A stretch of DNA of 64,000 nt from Polaromonas sp. AET17H-212 (GTDB taxonomy: Bacteria > Pseudomonadota > Gammaproteobacteria > Burkholderiales > Burkholderiaceae_C): the NCBI RefSeq assembly GCF_002379085.1, contig NZ_NBZW01000018.1, positions 28,114 to 92,113 of the forward strand, read 5' to 3'. A program made the position numbers and the translations under genes. The number at the start of each line of letters is the position of its first letter. Position 1 is the first letter of the stretch. The notes under the pieces were generated by a model. It ran no database searches. It had not been told where the DNA came from and saw only the letters and a program-made list of their open reading frames with translations. Of this stretch, positions 24,623 to 34,063 are shown piece after piece.

Positions 24623-25951
24623 TCACGCCAGCCAGCGCCTGAGCTGCTGGTAGACCGGCAGGCTGTGCAGCAGGGCGATGTGGCCGGTCCCGCTCGCCAC
24701 CCATTGCCGGTCCGTCGGGAAAGCCAGGCAGCGCGCGACTTCGGCATGCTGGCCCAGCGCACTGGCCAGGGGCACCAGGCCATCGCCGAGCGCAGCATCG
24801 AACTGGCGTCCGGCCGCTGCCGCCGCCGGGACCCTGCCCAGCGTGGCGGCCACCGCCAAACAGGCGACGCCGGCCGGCAGCGGCACAGGCGGCCGCCTGT
24901 CCGGACCACCGGAAAACCGATCGGCGCCCTGCCAGTCGGCCGGCAGCACATTGCCATACCGCAGGTCAGTGATGCCTGCGCTGCGGATCTGGCCGATTTT
25001 GGCAAACGGCCGGGTCAGCGGGTTGCTGCCGAGCACGGTGTCCACCCAGCTCCCGACTTTTTCCAGCGGCGCGCCATGGTGCGGTGTGCCCAGAAACACC
25101 AGGTGCCGGAGCCGGCTTGGCCAGTGCATGCCCCGGGCCGCCGCGCTGTGCCAGGCACTGCGTGCCACCAGGCCGCCCATGCTGTGGGTCAGCAGGGTCA
25201 AGGCCTCGACCTTCCGCGGCCAGGCCTGCAGCAGCTGCTCGAGCAACGCCGCCAGCTGCCCGCCATTGACCGAGGTGTGCAGGCCGGTGTTGTAGTGCAG
25301 ATACACCGGGGTGTAGCCGAGCTCCTGTGCGAGGCCCTCCCCGTAGTCCTGGCCGTGGCCCGGCAGCGCATCCGCCGGGCTGTCAGCGCGCCACTGCAGG
25401 TCGTTCATGCACAGGCCATGCACCAGCAGCAGAATCTTGCCTGTCGCATGGGGCAGGCGCTGCGCCAGCGCGGCTTGGTCCATGGGCAGGGACTGGCCGT
25501 CATGGCGCAGGCTCATGCGGATGGCCAGCGGATTGGCGGTGTCCAGCAGCTGGTCGCCGAGCACGCCGTTAAGCGCCGCCAGCAGGGCTTCGCGCTGCGG
25601 CGACGAGGCTTGCGGCCCCGGCCTGGGCGCCACGCGCGCCAGCAGGGCATCGACGCCGCCGCCGGCCAGGCGCGTCACGCCCTTGACGCTGCCGTAAACC
25701 AGGCCGGTGATACCCTTTTTGCGGACGCCCGAGGCGCCCGCCGTGCGGTCCACAAACTTCTGCCCGGCCGCGCCTAACGGTGCGGCGACCGCCTTGTAGA
25801 CATTGCCCTGCACCTTCTCGACCAGCTCGGTGATGCCCAGCGTGCCCTGGGTGGCGAGTTGGGCCAGGCCACGAATGTCGGACAGGTGCAGGTGGCGGCG
25901 CCAGTCAGCCAGGGGGGCTCGCCCGGGGCGGCGCGACGAAGGGGTGGTCAT
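24623..25951 (-). CDS. Alpha/beta-hydrolase, lipase/esterase-like
   Basis: A 442-residue protein. The C-terminal two thirds form an alpha/beta hydrolase: LLVHGLCMND (oxyanion region), TLLTHSMGGLVARS (nucleophile Ser in SMGG), LVFLGTPHHGAP, and a late DGLVPLAS plus TGHIALLHS supplying Asp and His. The N-terminal 120 residues (helical, LGITELVEKVQGNVYKA) are unlike standard lipases and may bind membrane or substrate. No signal peptide is seen, so a cytoplasmic location is likely. The start ATG at 25951 (MTTPSSRRPG). Substrate unknown; PHA depolymerase or permease-like esterases share the GTPHHG motif. Confidence 0.85.
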   Translation of the reverse strand: MTTPSSRRPGRAPLADWRRHLHLSDIRGLAQLATQGTLGITELVEKVQGNVYKAVAAPLGAAGQKFVDRTAGASGVRKKGITGLVYGSVKGVTRLAGGGVDALLARVAPRPGPQASSPQREALLAALNGVLGDQLLDTANPLAIRMSLRHDGQSLPMDQAALAQRLPHATGKILLLVHGLCMNDLQWRADSPADALPGHGQDYGEGLAQELGYTPVYLHYNTGLHTSVNGGQLAALLEQLLQAWPRKVEALTLLTHSMGGLVARSAWHSAAARGMHWPSRLRHLVFLGTPHHGAPLEKVGSWVDTVLGSNPLTRPFAKIGQIRSAGITDLRYGNVLPADWQGADRFSGGPDRRPPVPLPAGVACLAVAATLGRVPAAAAAGRQFDAALGDGLVPLASALGQHAEVARCLAFPTDRQWVASGTGHIALLHSLPVYQQLRRWLA

Positions 25952-26039
25952 GCGGCCATTGTCGCGGTCGCCGCTGGCGGCGTCCACCCGCATCATTTCC
26001 GGGTGATTTGACGAACAAAACAGGCTTCAGCCCAATGAA

Positions 26040-26072
26040 TACGGGCACCAGCAGCTCCTAAAACAGGAGCAG
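26040..26072. repeat. Short hairpin repeat containing CACCAGCAGCT
   Basis: The spacer between the hydrolase and pseudouridine synthase genes holds CACCAGCAGCT followed by a perfect 6-bp stem GCTCCT-AAAAC-AGGAGC (26054-26070). The same CACCAGCAGCT string recurs at 46771. I read both as members of a miniature intergenic repeat; no coding potential. Confidence 0.55.
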
Positions 26073-26079
26073 TCCGGGA

Positions 26080-26913
26080 TTAAAACCGTTCGTGCGGCGC
26101 CAGGTAGCGCCACTGGCCGACCGGCAGATGGCCGAGGTTGACCATACCGATGCGCACCCGTTTGAGGCCGGTGACAAACAGCCCGACCTGCTCGCACATG
26201 CGGCGGATCTGGCGCTTCTTGCCCTCCTTGAGCACGAAGCGCAACTGCTCCGGGTTTTGCCATTCGACGCGCGCCGGCTTCAAAGGCTCGCCGTCCAGGC
26301 TCAGGCCGTGGCGCAACAAGGCGAGTTTTTCCGGTGGGAACACGGCCTGCACATTGACGGTCTCGTCGCCATAACTGACGCGCACCAGGTACTCTTTTTC
26401 AATCTCCGAGTCCTCGCCGATCAGTTGCCGCGCGACGCGGCCGTCCTGCGTCAGCACCAGCAGCCCGATCGAATCGATGTCGAGCCGGCCTGCCGGCGCC
26501 AGGCCGCGCAGCTGCTCGTGGCCCCAACGCATGCGGCTGTTGCACTCGCGCCAGCGGTTTTGCGGCTGCACCAGCACCACGGCGGGTTCGTGGCCGTCCT
26601 CGGCCTGGCCGCTGACATAACCGACCGGCTTGTTGATCAGGATGGTGACCTGCTGGCGCTGGTACTGCTCGGCCTCGCGCGCCACCTCGATGCGCGCATG
26701 GGCGGCCACCGGCTGGCCCATGACCGCCGGCTGGCCGTCCACGCGGACCCAGCCGCGCGCAATCCAGTCGTCGGCCTCGCGGCGCGAACACAGGCCGAGT
26801 TCGGCCATGCGTTTGTTCAGCCGGATGGTGGCCGGGCCGCCGTCCGCAGAAGTGCTGGCCAGCGCGGGCTTGGGAATGCGGCGAGCGCCGGAAGGGGGGG
26901 TAGGAACAGTCAT
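26080..26913 (-). CDS. RsuA/RluF-family rRNA pseudouridine synthase
   Basis: A 277-residue enzyme. The N-terminal S4 RNA-binding domain (about 30-90; [20 protein letters not shown]) precedes the catalytic domain with the conserved aspartate in [15 protein letters not shown] and the [11 protein letters not shown] motif. It converts uridine to pseudouridine in rRNA; RluF-like 23S modification is most likely from the KPVGYVSGQ variant, but RluB/RluE/RsuA cannot be excluded from reading alone. Cytoplasmic; independent gene. Confidence 0.92.
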   Translation of the reverse strand: MTVPTPPSGARRIPKPALASTSADGGPATIRLNKRMAELGLCSRREADDWIARGWVRVDGQPAVMGQPVAAHARIEVAREAEQYQRQQVTILINKPVGYVSGQAEDGHEPAVVLVQPQNRWRECNSRMRWGHEQLRGLAPAGRLDIDSIGLLVLTQDGRVARQLIGEDSEIEKEYLVRVSYGDETVNVQAVFPPEKLALLRHGLSLDGEPLKPARVEWQNPEQLRFVLKEGKKRQIRRMCEQVGLFVTGLKRVRIGMVNLGHLPVGQWRYLAPHERF

Positions 26914-26978
26914 GACGGACTGATTTTGCTACAAACGCTGGCCGGCCCGCTTGCCGCGTCTGCCGCGCATGCCGGCGC

Positions 26979-27575
26979 CTATTTGAAGTGGGTCAGAAAA
27001 TGCGCCAGATCGGTCAGGTCGCTGTCCTTGAGCCCATACAGGGAGGCCGACATGATGGTGTCACGTCCGGGCCCAGCGTGGTCGCGAAACTGCTTCATCG
27101 CGTACAACAGAAAGTCTTCCTGCTGGCCAGCCAGTCTCGGAATTTGCTCGCGTCCGGCGTAATCCGGCAAATGGCAGGTTCCACAAAGCATCTTGCGGGC
27201 GGTGTCCTTGCCGCGCAGGTAGGTTTCGCTGTTCACGGGACCGGCCGCCGCGCGAAGCGGCGCCTGCGCTGAAAAATAGCTGGCCAGAATGGTGAGATCG
27301 GCGTCCTTGACGCCATCGAGCAGTCCCTTCATCTGCGGGATGTCGCGCAGGCCTTCCCGAATCAGGACCAGCTGGTTTTCAAGGAACACCTTGGGCTGGC
27401 CGGCCAGCGAGGGAATCTGGGGGTTTTGCGAGTTGCCCTGCGGGCCGTGGCAGGCGATGCACAGTGGCAGTTGCTGAGGCTGCTGCGCCTGAACCGGGGC
27501 CATGAAAAAAAGCAGGGCCACTGCTGCCAGTGCCCTGCTTGTGTGCGTGAAGTTGGCTTGTTTAAGGCTTGGCAT
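26979..27575 (-). CDS. Diheme cytochrome c (c4-like)
   Basis: A 198-residue exported protein with signal peptide (cleavage after APVQA) and two c-type haem motifs, CIACH (C39, C42, H43) and CGTCH (C131, C134, H135), each in a separate lobe as in cytochrome c4. Candidate sixth-ligand methionines follow each site (DIPQMKGLL and IMSASLYGL). It transfers electrons in the periplasm. The ATG at 27575 overlaps the end of the sorbosone-dehydrogenase-like gene by 14 bp, implying co-translation and suggesting that it accepts electrons from that enzyme. Confidence 0.9.
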   Translation of the reverse strand: MPSLKQANFTHTSRALAAVALLFFMAPVQAQQPQQLPLCIACHGPQGNSQNPQIPSLAGQPKVFLENQLVLIREGLRDIPQMKGLLDGVKDADLTILASYFSAQAPLRAAAGPVNSETYLRGKDTARKMLCGTCHLPDYAGREQIPRLAGQQEDFLLYAMKQFRDHAGPGRDTIMSASLYGLKDSDLTDLAHFLTHFK

Positions 27576-28794
27576 ACGAGATGCGGTAGATCGCGCCCAG
27601 TTGCTCGTCGGAGAGCAGCAGGGAACCATCCGGCATTTGCAGCAGGTAGGCAGGACGGCCCCAGAAGGCGTCGGTCGCGTCATCCTTGAAGCCGGTGACA
27701 AACGGGGTGACCTTGGGGTTCTGGCCATTGGCATCGGTGCGGACCACGACCACGTCATAGCCATTTTTCTTCGTGCGGTTCCACGATCCCTTGCGCGCGA
27801 CGAACATCGCGTTTTTGTACTCGGCCGGGAACATGTTGCCAGTGTAGAAATGCAGGCCCATGTTGGCCGCGTGCGCGCCCATGGTTTGCACCGGCAGGGT
27901 GACGCCATCGCAGGGATTGCTCTTCTTGATGTCCCGATCGGCCACACCATTGGCATGGCAGTAGGGAAAGCCGAAGTTCTGCCCGACCCGGGTCATGCGG
28001 TTGAGTTCGTCTTCCGGGCTGTCGTCGCCCATCCAGTCCCGTCCATGGTCGGTGAACCAGAGTTCCTTGGTGACCGGGTGCCAGTCAAAGCCCTGGGTGT
28101 TGCGCACGCCGGTGGCAATGACCTCCATGCCGGAGCCGTCGGCGTTGTAGCGACGGATCTGGGCGTACTCGTTGGTCGGCAGCACACAGATGTTGCAGGG
28201 TGCGCCAAACGGCACATACAGCTTGCCGTCCGGACCAAAGCGGATGTACTTCCAGTTGTGGTGCTGCTCCTTCGGCAATTTGAAGGCGGCCGTCAGGTCA
28301 ACGGGTTGCACATTGGGGTTTTTCTCGATGCCGTCAAAGCGCAGCACTTTGTCGATGGCCATCACGTAGAGCGATCCATTGTGCATGGCCACGGCGGGCT
28401 GGTTCAGCTTGTCCACCACAACGCGGCTGGTGCGCTCCTTGCCGTTGTCGGTGATCTCATAAACACGACCAAGGCCACGTGTGCCGACATAGATTTTCCC
28501 GCTTTCACCACGGGCCATGGCCCGTACACCGGGGCTCCCATGAGACCAGAGCTCGGCCTTGAAACCGGCGGGCAATTTCAGGTTCCGCACTGGAATGTCG
28601 GAGGCGGGTGTCGCCGTCAGCTTGCCCGCGTGAGGCGCGAGCCTGGAGTCGGCCATGTCGGCTTGCCGTCCCTGTTGCCAGGCGGGAGCGGACGCAGGCG
28701 CGGGTGTGGCCGCGACAGGAGGCGAAGGCCGGGCCATTTGGGCGCAGCCTGACAAAACACCGATCGCGATCAGCAAGGCCAGGTTTTTAGTCAT
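27562..28794 (-). CDS. PQQ-dependent sugar/sorbosone dehydrogenase-like lipoprotein
   Basis: A 410-residue beta-propeller protein of the glucose/sorbosone dehydrogenase family. The lipobox LSGC (Cys16) marks it as a lipoprotein. Typical elements are LPAGFKAELWSHG, YVGTRGLGRVYEI, RNTQGFDWHP, WFTDHGRDWMGDD with the D-H-G-R-D cofactor region, RVGQNFGFPYCH and LLSDEQLGAIYRI. Such enzymes oxidise aldoses or sorbosone-like aldehydes in the periplasm with PQQ. No PQQ synthesis genes are in view. The overlapping diheme cytochrome c is a likely electron acceptor. Confidence 0.85.
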   Translation of the reverse strand: MTKNLALLIAIGVLSGCAQMARPSPPVAATPAPASAPAWQQGRQADMADSRLAPHAGKLTATPASDIPVRNLKLPAGFKAELWSHGSPGVRAMARGESGKIYVGTRGLGRVYEITDNGKERTSRVVVDKLNQPAVAMHNGSLYVMAIDKVLRFDGIEKNPNVQPVDLTAAFKLPKEQHHNWKYIRFGPDGKLYVPFGAPCNICVLPTNEYAQIRRYNADGSGMEVIATGVRNTQGFDWHPVTKELWFTDHGRDWMGDDSPEDELNRMTRVGQNFGFPYCHANGVADRDIKKSNPCDGVTLPVQTMGAHAANMGLHFYTGNMFPAEYKNAMFVARKGSWNRTKKNGYDVVVVRTDANGQNPKVTPFVTGFKDDATDAFWGRPAYLLQMPDGSLLLSDEQLGAIYRISYAKP

Positions 28795-28974
28795 GGGAAG
28801 TCTCCATTGATTGAATCGTCACATCGGACTGTACGCATGCTAACGTCGCTCATCGGGGGCCCTGCAGAGGGTTTCCACTTAGCGGCACGCACGCCATGCA
28901 GCAGCTTGTGTCATGGTCAGTCAGACATCTTCATCGCGCCATGAACCGGTCCCGGGCAGAAACGGCCTGCGGGC

Positions 28975-29715
28975 TCAGGCCCGGTCTTGCCGCGGTGAAG
29001 CCGGCGTGCTGAATACGCTGGACCGAAGCGCCTCCAGGTCCAGCACACGCAAGCCGCCGTATTCAATGCGGATCGTGCCCTGCGCCTGAAGGTTGGACAG
29101 CGCCTCGTTCACGCGTTGGCGCGACAGCCCGACCAGGTAAGCCAGTTCCTGCTGGGTGATGCGCAGGATCTCGCCGACACCGGGGTAGAGCACCGGATTG
29201 AACAGGGCCGCCAGGCTGCGCGCCACGCGCAGGTCGGGATTGGACATGCGGTCAATCTCGCGCGCGGCAATGAACTGGCCCAGGCGTTCGTTGAGCTGGT
29301 TCATCACGAAGCGGTTGAAACCGATCGAGTGGTCCAGCAGCCAGTGGAAGGTGTCGACCGGCAAGCCGGCCACCACGCTTTTGCGCAGCGCCTGGATGTT
29401 GTAGCGGTAGGGCTCGCGCTTGAGCGCCGTCCCCTCGCCGAACCAGCCCCCGGGCGGCACGCCGGTGAAGGTCATGGTCAGTCCCTGGGCGTTGTCGGCG
29501 CTCATCTTGAGCAGGCCCTCCACCACCCCGAACCAGTAGGTCACCGGCCGGCCGACACGGCAGACATAGTCGCCGGCGGCGGCGTCGCCCACCTGCAGTT
29601 GCGCCACCGCGCGCGCGCGTTCCTCCGGCAGCAACTGCCACAGCCAGGGAATGCCTTGCTGTTCTTCAGGGGTGGGCGTCCTGCGGCGCTGGTGGAGGGT
29701 CAGGTCAGTGGACAC
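28975..29715 (-). CDS. Crp/Fnr-family transcriptional regulator
   Basis: A 246-residue regulator starting at GTG 29715 (an in-frame TGA lies two codons upstream). The cNMP-binding-like domain (about 25-145) has GLLKMSADNAQGLTMTFTGV and GGWFGEGTALKREPY; the HTH is ITQQELAYLVGLSRQRVNEAL. There is no N-terminal cysteine cluster, so it is not an oxygen-sensing FNR. Ligand unknown. Divergent from the LIV-type binding protein at 29835 across a 119-bp spacer, so it could regulate that gene; a small fatty-acid or acyl-CoA-responsive Crp is one possibility. Confidence 0.9.
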   Translation of the reverse strand: MSTDLTLHQRRRTPTPEEQQGIPWLWQLLPEERARAVAQLQVGDAAAGDYVCRVGRPVTYWFGVVEGLLKMSADNAQGLTMTFTGVPPGGWFGEGTALKREPYRYNIQALRKSVVAGLPVDTFHWLLDHSIGFNRFVMNQLNERLGQFIAAREIDRMSNPDLRVARSLAALFNPVLYPGVGEILRITQQELAYLVGLSRQRVNEALSNLQAQGTIRIEYGGLRVLDLEALRSSVFSTPASPRQDRA

Positions 29716-29834
29716 GGGTCACAAGGGTCAGGTGAAGGAATCCCCCTCGGGAAACTCCGGAGAGGGCACACCCTTGAATTGTCGCTGGATAGACATTTCA
29801 TTGTCAATCTACCCCGTAGCATCTGGCCACTCCA

Positions 29835-31058
29835 ATGACAAGCTCCAGCCAGGACCCGATGACCACCACGCCCCCCTTCTCGCCCCGTCACGGGCATGCG
29901 GCACCAAGCGCCCCCCAGGCCGCCCAGCTGACACGCCGCAGCGTGCTGGGCGCGCTCGCCGCGCTGCCCGTGGCCTTTCACGCACCCCTGCGCGCCGACA
30001 ACACATCCCCCCTGAAAATTGCGCAGTCCACAGCACTCAGCGGCCCGCTGGGCGAACTGGGCCAGGCCATGCACCAGGGGGCCAAGGCATGTTTTGCGGC
30101 CATCAATGCCAAAGGCGGGGTGAACGGCCGGCCCATCGAACTCGCCGCGGTTGATGACGGTTACGACGTCAAGCGTGCGCTCGCCAATGTGAAGGGCTTC
30201 ATTGAAGACCGCAGCAACTTCGCGCTCTTCAATTGCATGGGCACACCCATGATCGAGGCCATGCTGCCCCAAGTGATGGAATCGGGCATTCCGTTTTTTG
30301 CACCCTTTTCCGGCGCCCTGTCCGCGCGGCCCAAAAATGCCCGCAACGTGTTCAACATCCGCGCCAGCTACGCGGACGAGGCGGAACAGCTGGTGCAGCA
30401 CCTCGCGACCATCGGCGTCAAGCGTATCGCGATCGTCTACCAGAACAACTCCTTCGGCAAGGAAGTGTTCGACGCCACGCAGCGTTCCATGAGCCGGCAC
30501 AAGCTCGATGCCACGGCCATCGTGACCGTGGAGAACAACTCCGCGGACGCCGGCGCAGCCGCGGCCAAGGTCGCGACCTCGAACCCGGAGGCGGTGCTGG
30601 TCGGACTGGCGGGCAAACCCACCATCGACTTTGTCAAGGCGATGCGCATGCACCGCAAGGGGCTGCCGCTGTATGCCCTCTCCATCATGGGAGCCGCCGC
30701 CACCCTCAAGGCCATGGGCGACGATGCGACCGGCATCGCCATTTCCCAGGTCGTGCCCTTGCCGAACGCCACCGTGGTGCCCGTCGTTCGCGAATTCCAG
30801 CAGGCCTGGAAGGCGGCCGGCGTGACACTGGCGCCGTCACATCTGGCGCTGGAGGGTTATATCAATGCCCGGGTCTTCGCCGAAGCGCTCCGGCTGGCGG
30901 GACGCAACCCGACACGGAGCAGCTTTGTCGACAGCACCTGGAACCTCAAGCGCTACGACCTGGGCGGTTTCGAAGTGAGCTTCAGCGATTCGGCGACGAA
31001 CGCGTCGCGCTTCGTCGAACTCACCATGGTTGCGCGCGATGGCCGCTTTATCCGATAA
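29835..31058 (+). CDS. ABC transporter substrate-binding protein, LIV/aromatic type (first)
   Basis: A 407-residue type 1 periplasmic binding protein. The leader contains LTRRSVLGALAALP, a twin-arginine-like sequence, ending near LRAD. The mature domain starts LKIAQSTALSGPLGELGQAM and shows KGGVNGRPIELAAVDDGYD, IAIVYQNNSFGKEVF and LAPSHLALEGYINARVF. Closest in style to binding proteins for aromatic or amino acids. ATG at 29835 or 29859 could be used. Adjacent to the CoA ligase and ABC genes, although the 154-bp gap that follows suggests a separate promoter. Confidence 0.9.
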   Translation: MTSSSQDPMTTTPPFSPRHGHAAPSAPQAAQLTRRSVLGALAALPVAFHAPLRADNTSPLKIAQSTALSGPLGELGQAMHQGAKACFAAINAKGGVNGRPIELAAVDDGYDVKRALANVKGFIEDRSNFALFNCMGTPMIEAMLPQVMESGIPFFAPFSGALSARPKNARNVFNIRASYADEAEQLVQHLATIGVKRIAIVYQNNSFGKEVFDATQRSMSRHKLDATAIVTVENNSADAGAAAAKVATSNPEAVLVGLAGKPTIDFVKAMRMHRKGLPLYALSIMGAAATLKAMGDDATGIAISQVVPLPNATVVPVVREFQQAWKAAGVTLAPSHLALEGYINARVFAEALRLAGRNPTRSSFVDSTWNLKRYDLGGFEVSFSDSATNASRFVELTMVARDGRFIR

Positions 31059-31212
31059 CAGGACCGCACCCCGGGCACACCCCACTAGGACTTACCCGGA
31101 AATTGTCGTCGCAATGACACCGTAACGTCAAAGCCAGTCCTACTATTCATTCCACGCCAAGCGGCTTCTCCTGAGCGGGAAGCCGCACTGAACACTGGAG
31201 ACAAGGTACCGA

Positions 31213-33159
31213 ATGCAGACCACCTTCCCCCGATTGCTGCTGAAACACGCCGCAGAGCGCCCCACGGCGCCGGCCATGCGCGAGAAGGAATACGGCATCT
31301 GGCAGGCGCACAGCTGGGCCGACATGGCCGCGCTGGTGGAACACATCGCCTGCGGCCTGCACCAGGCCGGCCTGCGGCGCGGCGAACACATGGTCGTGGT
31401 TGGCGCGAATCGCCCGCGGCTGTACGCCACCATGCTGGCGGCGCAGTCGCTGGGTGCCATTGCCGTGCCGCTCTACCAGGACGCCGTCGGCGCCGAATGT
31501 GTGTTCCCCATCAACAATGCGGAAGTCCGCTTTGCGATGGTCGAAGACCAGGAGCAGGTCGACAAACTCATGGACATCCGCGAGCAGTGTCCGCAGCTGG
31601 CCCACATCATCTACGACGACCCGCGCGGGCTGCGCAACTACAACGAGCCGGGCCTGGTCGCCCTCGACGCGCTGATCGCTTCGGGCCAGGCGCTGGCCGC
31701 CAGCCAGCCGGCGTTTTTCAGGAACCAGGTCGAGCAGGCGCAGCCTGACGACGTGGCCGCCATGTTCTTCACCTCGGGCACCACCGGCAACCCCAAGGGC
31801 GTGGTGCACACGCACCACACCCTGCTCGACCGCGCCGAAGCCGGCGCCGAGTTCGACAAGCTGACCAGCCACGAGGAAGTGCTGGCCTACCTGCCGCCGG
31901 CCTGGATCGGCCAGAACATCTTCAGCTACGCCCAGTGGCTGTGCTGCGGTTATGTGGTGAACTGCCCCGAAAACGCGAGCACCGTCACCATCGACCTGAA
32001 GGAAGTCGGCCCGACCTATTACTTCGCCCCGCCACGGGTGTTTGAAGGCCTGCTGACCAGCGTGATGATCCGCATGGAAGACGCGGGCCTGCTCAAACGC
32101 AAGATGTTTCACTTCTTCATGGAAGTGGCCAAACGCGTTGGCCCGGCCTTGATGGATGGCCAGCCGGTGGGCGCCGGCGACCGCCTGCTCTACGCGCTGG
32201 GCCAGGTCATGGCTTACGGCCCGCTGCGCAACAACCTGGGCTTCAGCCGGGTCCGGGTCGCCTACACGGCCGGTGAAGCGATTGGTCCCGACCTGTTCAC
32301 CTTCTACCGATCCATCGGCATCAACCTCAAGCAGCTTTACGGCTCGACCGAAACGGCCGTGTTTGTCTGCCTGCAGCCGGACAACCAGGCGCGCGCCGAC
32401 ACGGTGGGCGTGCCGATCAAGGGTGTTGAAATCAAGGTGGCCGACAACGGTGAAATCCTCGTCAAGTCCGCCGGTTTGCTCAAGGGTTATTACAAAAATC
32501 CGGCCGCCACGGCGGAGGTGCTCACGGCCGACGGCTGGTACCACACCAGCGATGCCGGCTTTCTCGATGCCAGCGGCCACCTCAAGATCATCGACCGCGT
32601 CAAAGACGTCGGCCGCATCAAGGGCGGCGCCAACGACGGCGCGATGTTCGCGCCCAAGTATGTCGAGAACAAGCTGAAATTCTTTCCGCACATCAAGGAA
32701 GTTGTGGCCTACGGCGACGGCCGCGACAAGGTCTGCGTCATGATCAACATCGACTTCGACGCGGTCGGCAACTGGGCCGAGCGGCGCAACCTGCCCTACG
32801 CCGGCTACACCGACCTGGCGCAAAAACCCGAGGTCTACCAGCTGATCAAGGAGTGTGTCGAGAAGGTCAATGCCGACCTGAGCGCCGATGCCCTGCTGGC
32901 GGGCTCGCAGATCAGCCGCTTCCTGGTGCTGCACAAGGAACTCGATGCCGACGACGGTGAACTGACGCGGACCAACAAGGTGCGCCGCGGTTTCATCGCC
33001 GACAAGTACCAGCCGCTGGTCGATGCGCTGTACAGCGGAAAAACCGAACAGTTCATTGAAACCGTGGTCAAGTTTGAAGACGGCCGCAGTGGCAGCGTCA
33101 GCGCCACGCTCAAGATCAGTGACACCCAGACCTTTGCACCGGTGAAGGCCGCAGCATGA
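31213..33159 (+). CDS. AMP-dependent acyl-CoA synthetase (long-chain type)
   Basis: A 648-residue adenylate-forming ligase that activates a carboxylic acid as its CoA thioester. Motifs: P-loop FFTSGTTGNPKGVVHTHH, KQLYGSTE, DGWYHTSDAG and DRVKDVGRIKGG. It is longer than most aromatic-acid ligases and resembles FadD15-like enzymes that head LIV-type importer operons. The gene overlaps livG by 4 bp (ATGA), so it is in the transport operon; imported acid is probably trapped as CoA ester. The leader region carries TAGGACT (31086) and AGTCCTA (31136), a 7-bp inverted repeat 43 bp apart. Confidence 0.9.
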   Translation: MQTTFPRLLLKHAAERPTAPAMREKEYGIWQAHSWADMAALVEHIACGLHQAGLRRGEHMVVVGANRPRLYATMLAAQSLGAIAVPLYQDAVGAECVFPINNAEVRFAMVEDQEQVDKLMDIREQCPQLAHIIYDDPRGLRNYNEPGLVALDALIASGQALAASQPAFFRNQVEQAQPDDVAAMFFTSGTTGNPKGVVHTHHTLLDRAEAGAEFDKLTSHEEVLAYLPPAWIGQNIFSYAQWLCCGYVVNCPENASTVTIDLKEVGPTYYFAPPRVFEGLLTSVMIRMEDAGLLKRKMFHFFMEVAKRVGPALMDGQPVGAGDRLLYALGQVMAYGPLRNNLGFSRVRVAYTAGEAIGPDLFTFYRSIGINLKQLYGSTETAVFVCLQPDNQARADTVGVPIKGVEIKVADNGEILVKSAGLLKGYYKNPAATAEVLTADGWYHTSDAGFLDASGHLKIIDRVKDVGRIKGGANDGAMFAPKYVENKLKFFPHIKEVVAYGDGRDKVCVMINIDFDAVGNWAERRNLPYAGYTDLAQKPEVYQLIKECVEKVNADLSADALLAGSQISRFLVLHKELDADDGELTRTNKVRRGFIADKYQPLVDALYSGKTEQFIETVVKFEDGRSGSVSATLKISDTQTFAPVKAAA

Positions 33160-33938
33160 GCAAAAAAATCGGCGATGTCATCCTCGACGTCCACAACATC
33201 TCCCTGAGCTTTGGCGGCGTGAAAGCGCTGGCGGATATTTCCTTCAACGTGAAGGAGCACGAGATCCGCGCCATCATCGGCCCCAATGGCGCCGGCAAGA
33301 GCTCCATGCTCAACTGCATCAACGGCGTCTACACGCCGCAGCAGGGCTCCATCACTTTCCGCGGCCAGACCTTCAAACACATGAACAGCCACCAGGTGGC
33401 TGTCATGGGTGTGGCGCGCACCTTCCAGAACCTGGCGCTGTTCAAGGGCATGAGTGTGCTCGACAACATCATGGCCGGGCGCAACCTGAAGATCAAAAGC
33501 AACCTGCTGATGCAGGCGCTGCGCATCGGGCCGGCGGAACGGGAAGAGTTCAGGCACCGGGAAGCGGTGGAAAAAATCATCGACTTCCTGGAAATCCAGG
33601 CCTACCGCAAGACCCCGGTGGGCCAGCTGCCCTACGGCCTGCAAAAACGCGTGGACCTGGGCCGGGCGCTGGCCATGGAGCCGCAGGTGCTGCTGCTCGA
33701 TGAACCGATGGCCGGCATGAACGTCGAGGAAAAACAGGACATGTGCCGTTTCGTGCTCGACGTCAACGACGAGTTCGGCACCACCGTGGTCCTGATCGAG
33801 CATGACATGGGCGTGGTGATGGACATCTCGGACCGCGTCGTGGTGCTTGACTACGGCAAGAAGATCGGCGACGGCACCCCCGACGAAGTCCGCAACAACC
33901 CGGACGTGATCAAGGCATATCTAGGAACGAGTCACTGA
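33156..33938 (+). CDS. LivG-type ABC transporter ATP-binding protein
   Basis: A 260-residue ATPase with Walker A GPNGAGKSSMLN, Q-loop ARTFQNLALF, signature-position LPYGLQKRVDLGRAL (LPYGL in place of LSGGQ, typical of LivG), Walker B LLLDEPMAGMN and the switch His in LIEHDMGVVM. It powers the importer with the LivF-type subunit at 37789. Starts within the upstream ligase stop. A structured spacer of about 125 bp separates it from the permease gene. Confidence 0.93.
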   Translation: MSKKIGDVILDVHNISLSFGGVKALADISFNVKEHEIRAIIGPNGAGKSSMLNCINGVYTPQQGSITFRGQTFKHMNSHQVAVMGVARTFQNLALFKGMSVLDNIMAGRNLKIKSNLLMQALRIGPAEREEFRHREAVEKIIDFLEIQAYRKTPVGQLPYGLQKRVDLGRALAMEPQVLLLDEPMAGMNVEEKQDMCRFVLDVNDEFGTTVVLIEHDMGVVMDISDRVVVLDYGKKIGDGTPDEVRNNPDVIKAYLGTSH

Positions 33939-33960
33939 ATGAATAACCTGGCACACCCCT

Positions 33961-34041
33961 GTGGCGGACTCGCTTCGCGTAGCCGCCTCTCCCCTTGCAG
34001 GGGACGCCGCCTGCAGCCCGGCGAAGCCGGTTCTGCGGCCG
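33961..34041 (+). repeat. Structured spacer, divergent member of the intergenic repeat family
   Basis: Between livG and livH. It holds CTCCCCTTGCAGGGGA (stem CCCCT/AGGGG with a TGC loop region) and CCCGGCGAAGCCGG, and ends TTCTGCGGCC. The order of elements mirrors the repeats at 40074, 40176 and 44168, but sequence identity is low, so it is an outlying member at best. Confidence 0.5.
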
Positions 34042-34063
34042 TCACTGGAAATTGGAGCATCTG

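Noticed and set aside
29716..29834. Possible operator TTGACAATGAAATGTC between the Crp/Fnr gene and the binding-protein gene
   Set aside because: Only 4-bp arms pair, and no -10 hexamer lies at proper spacing from TTGACA.
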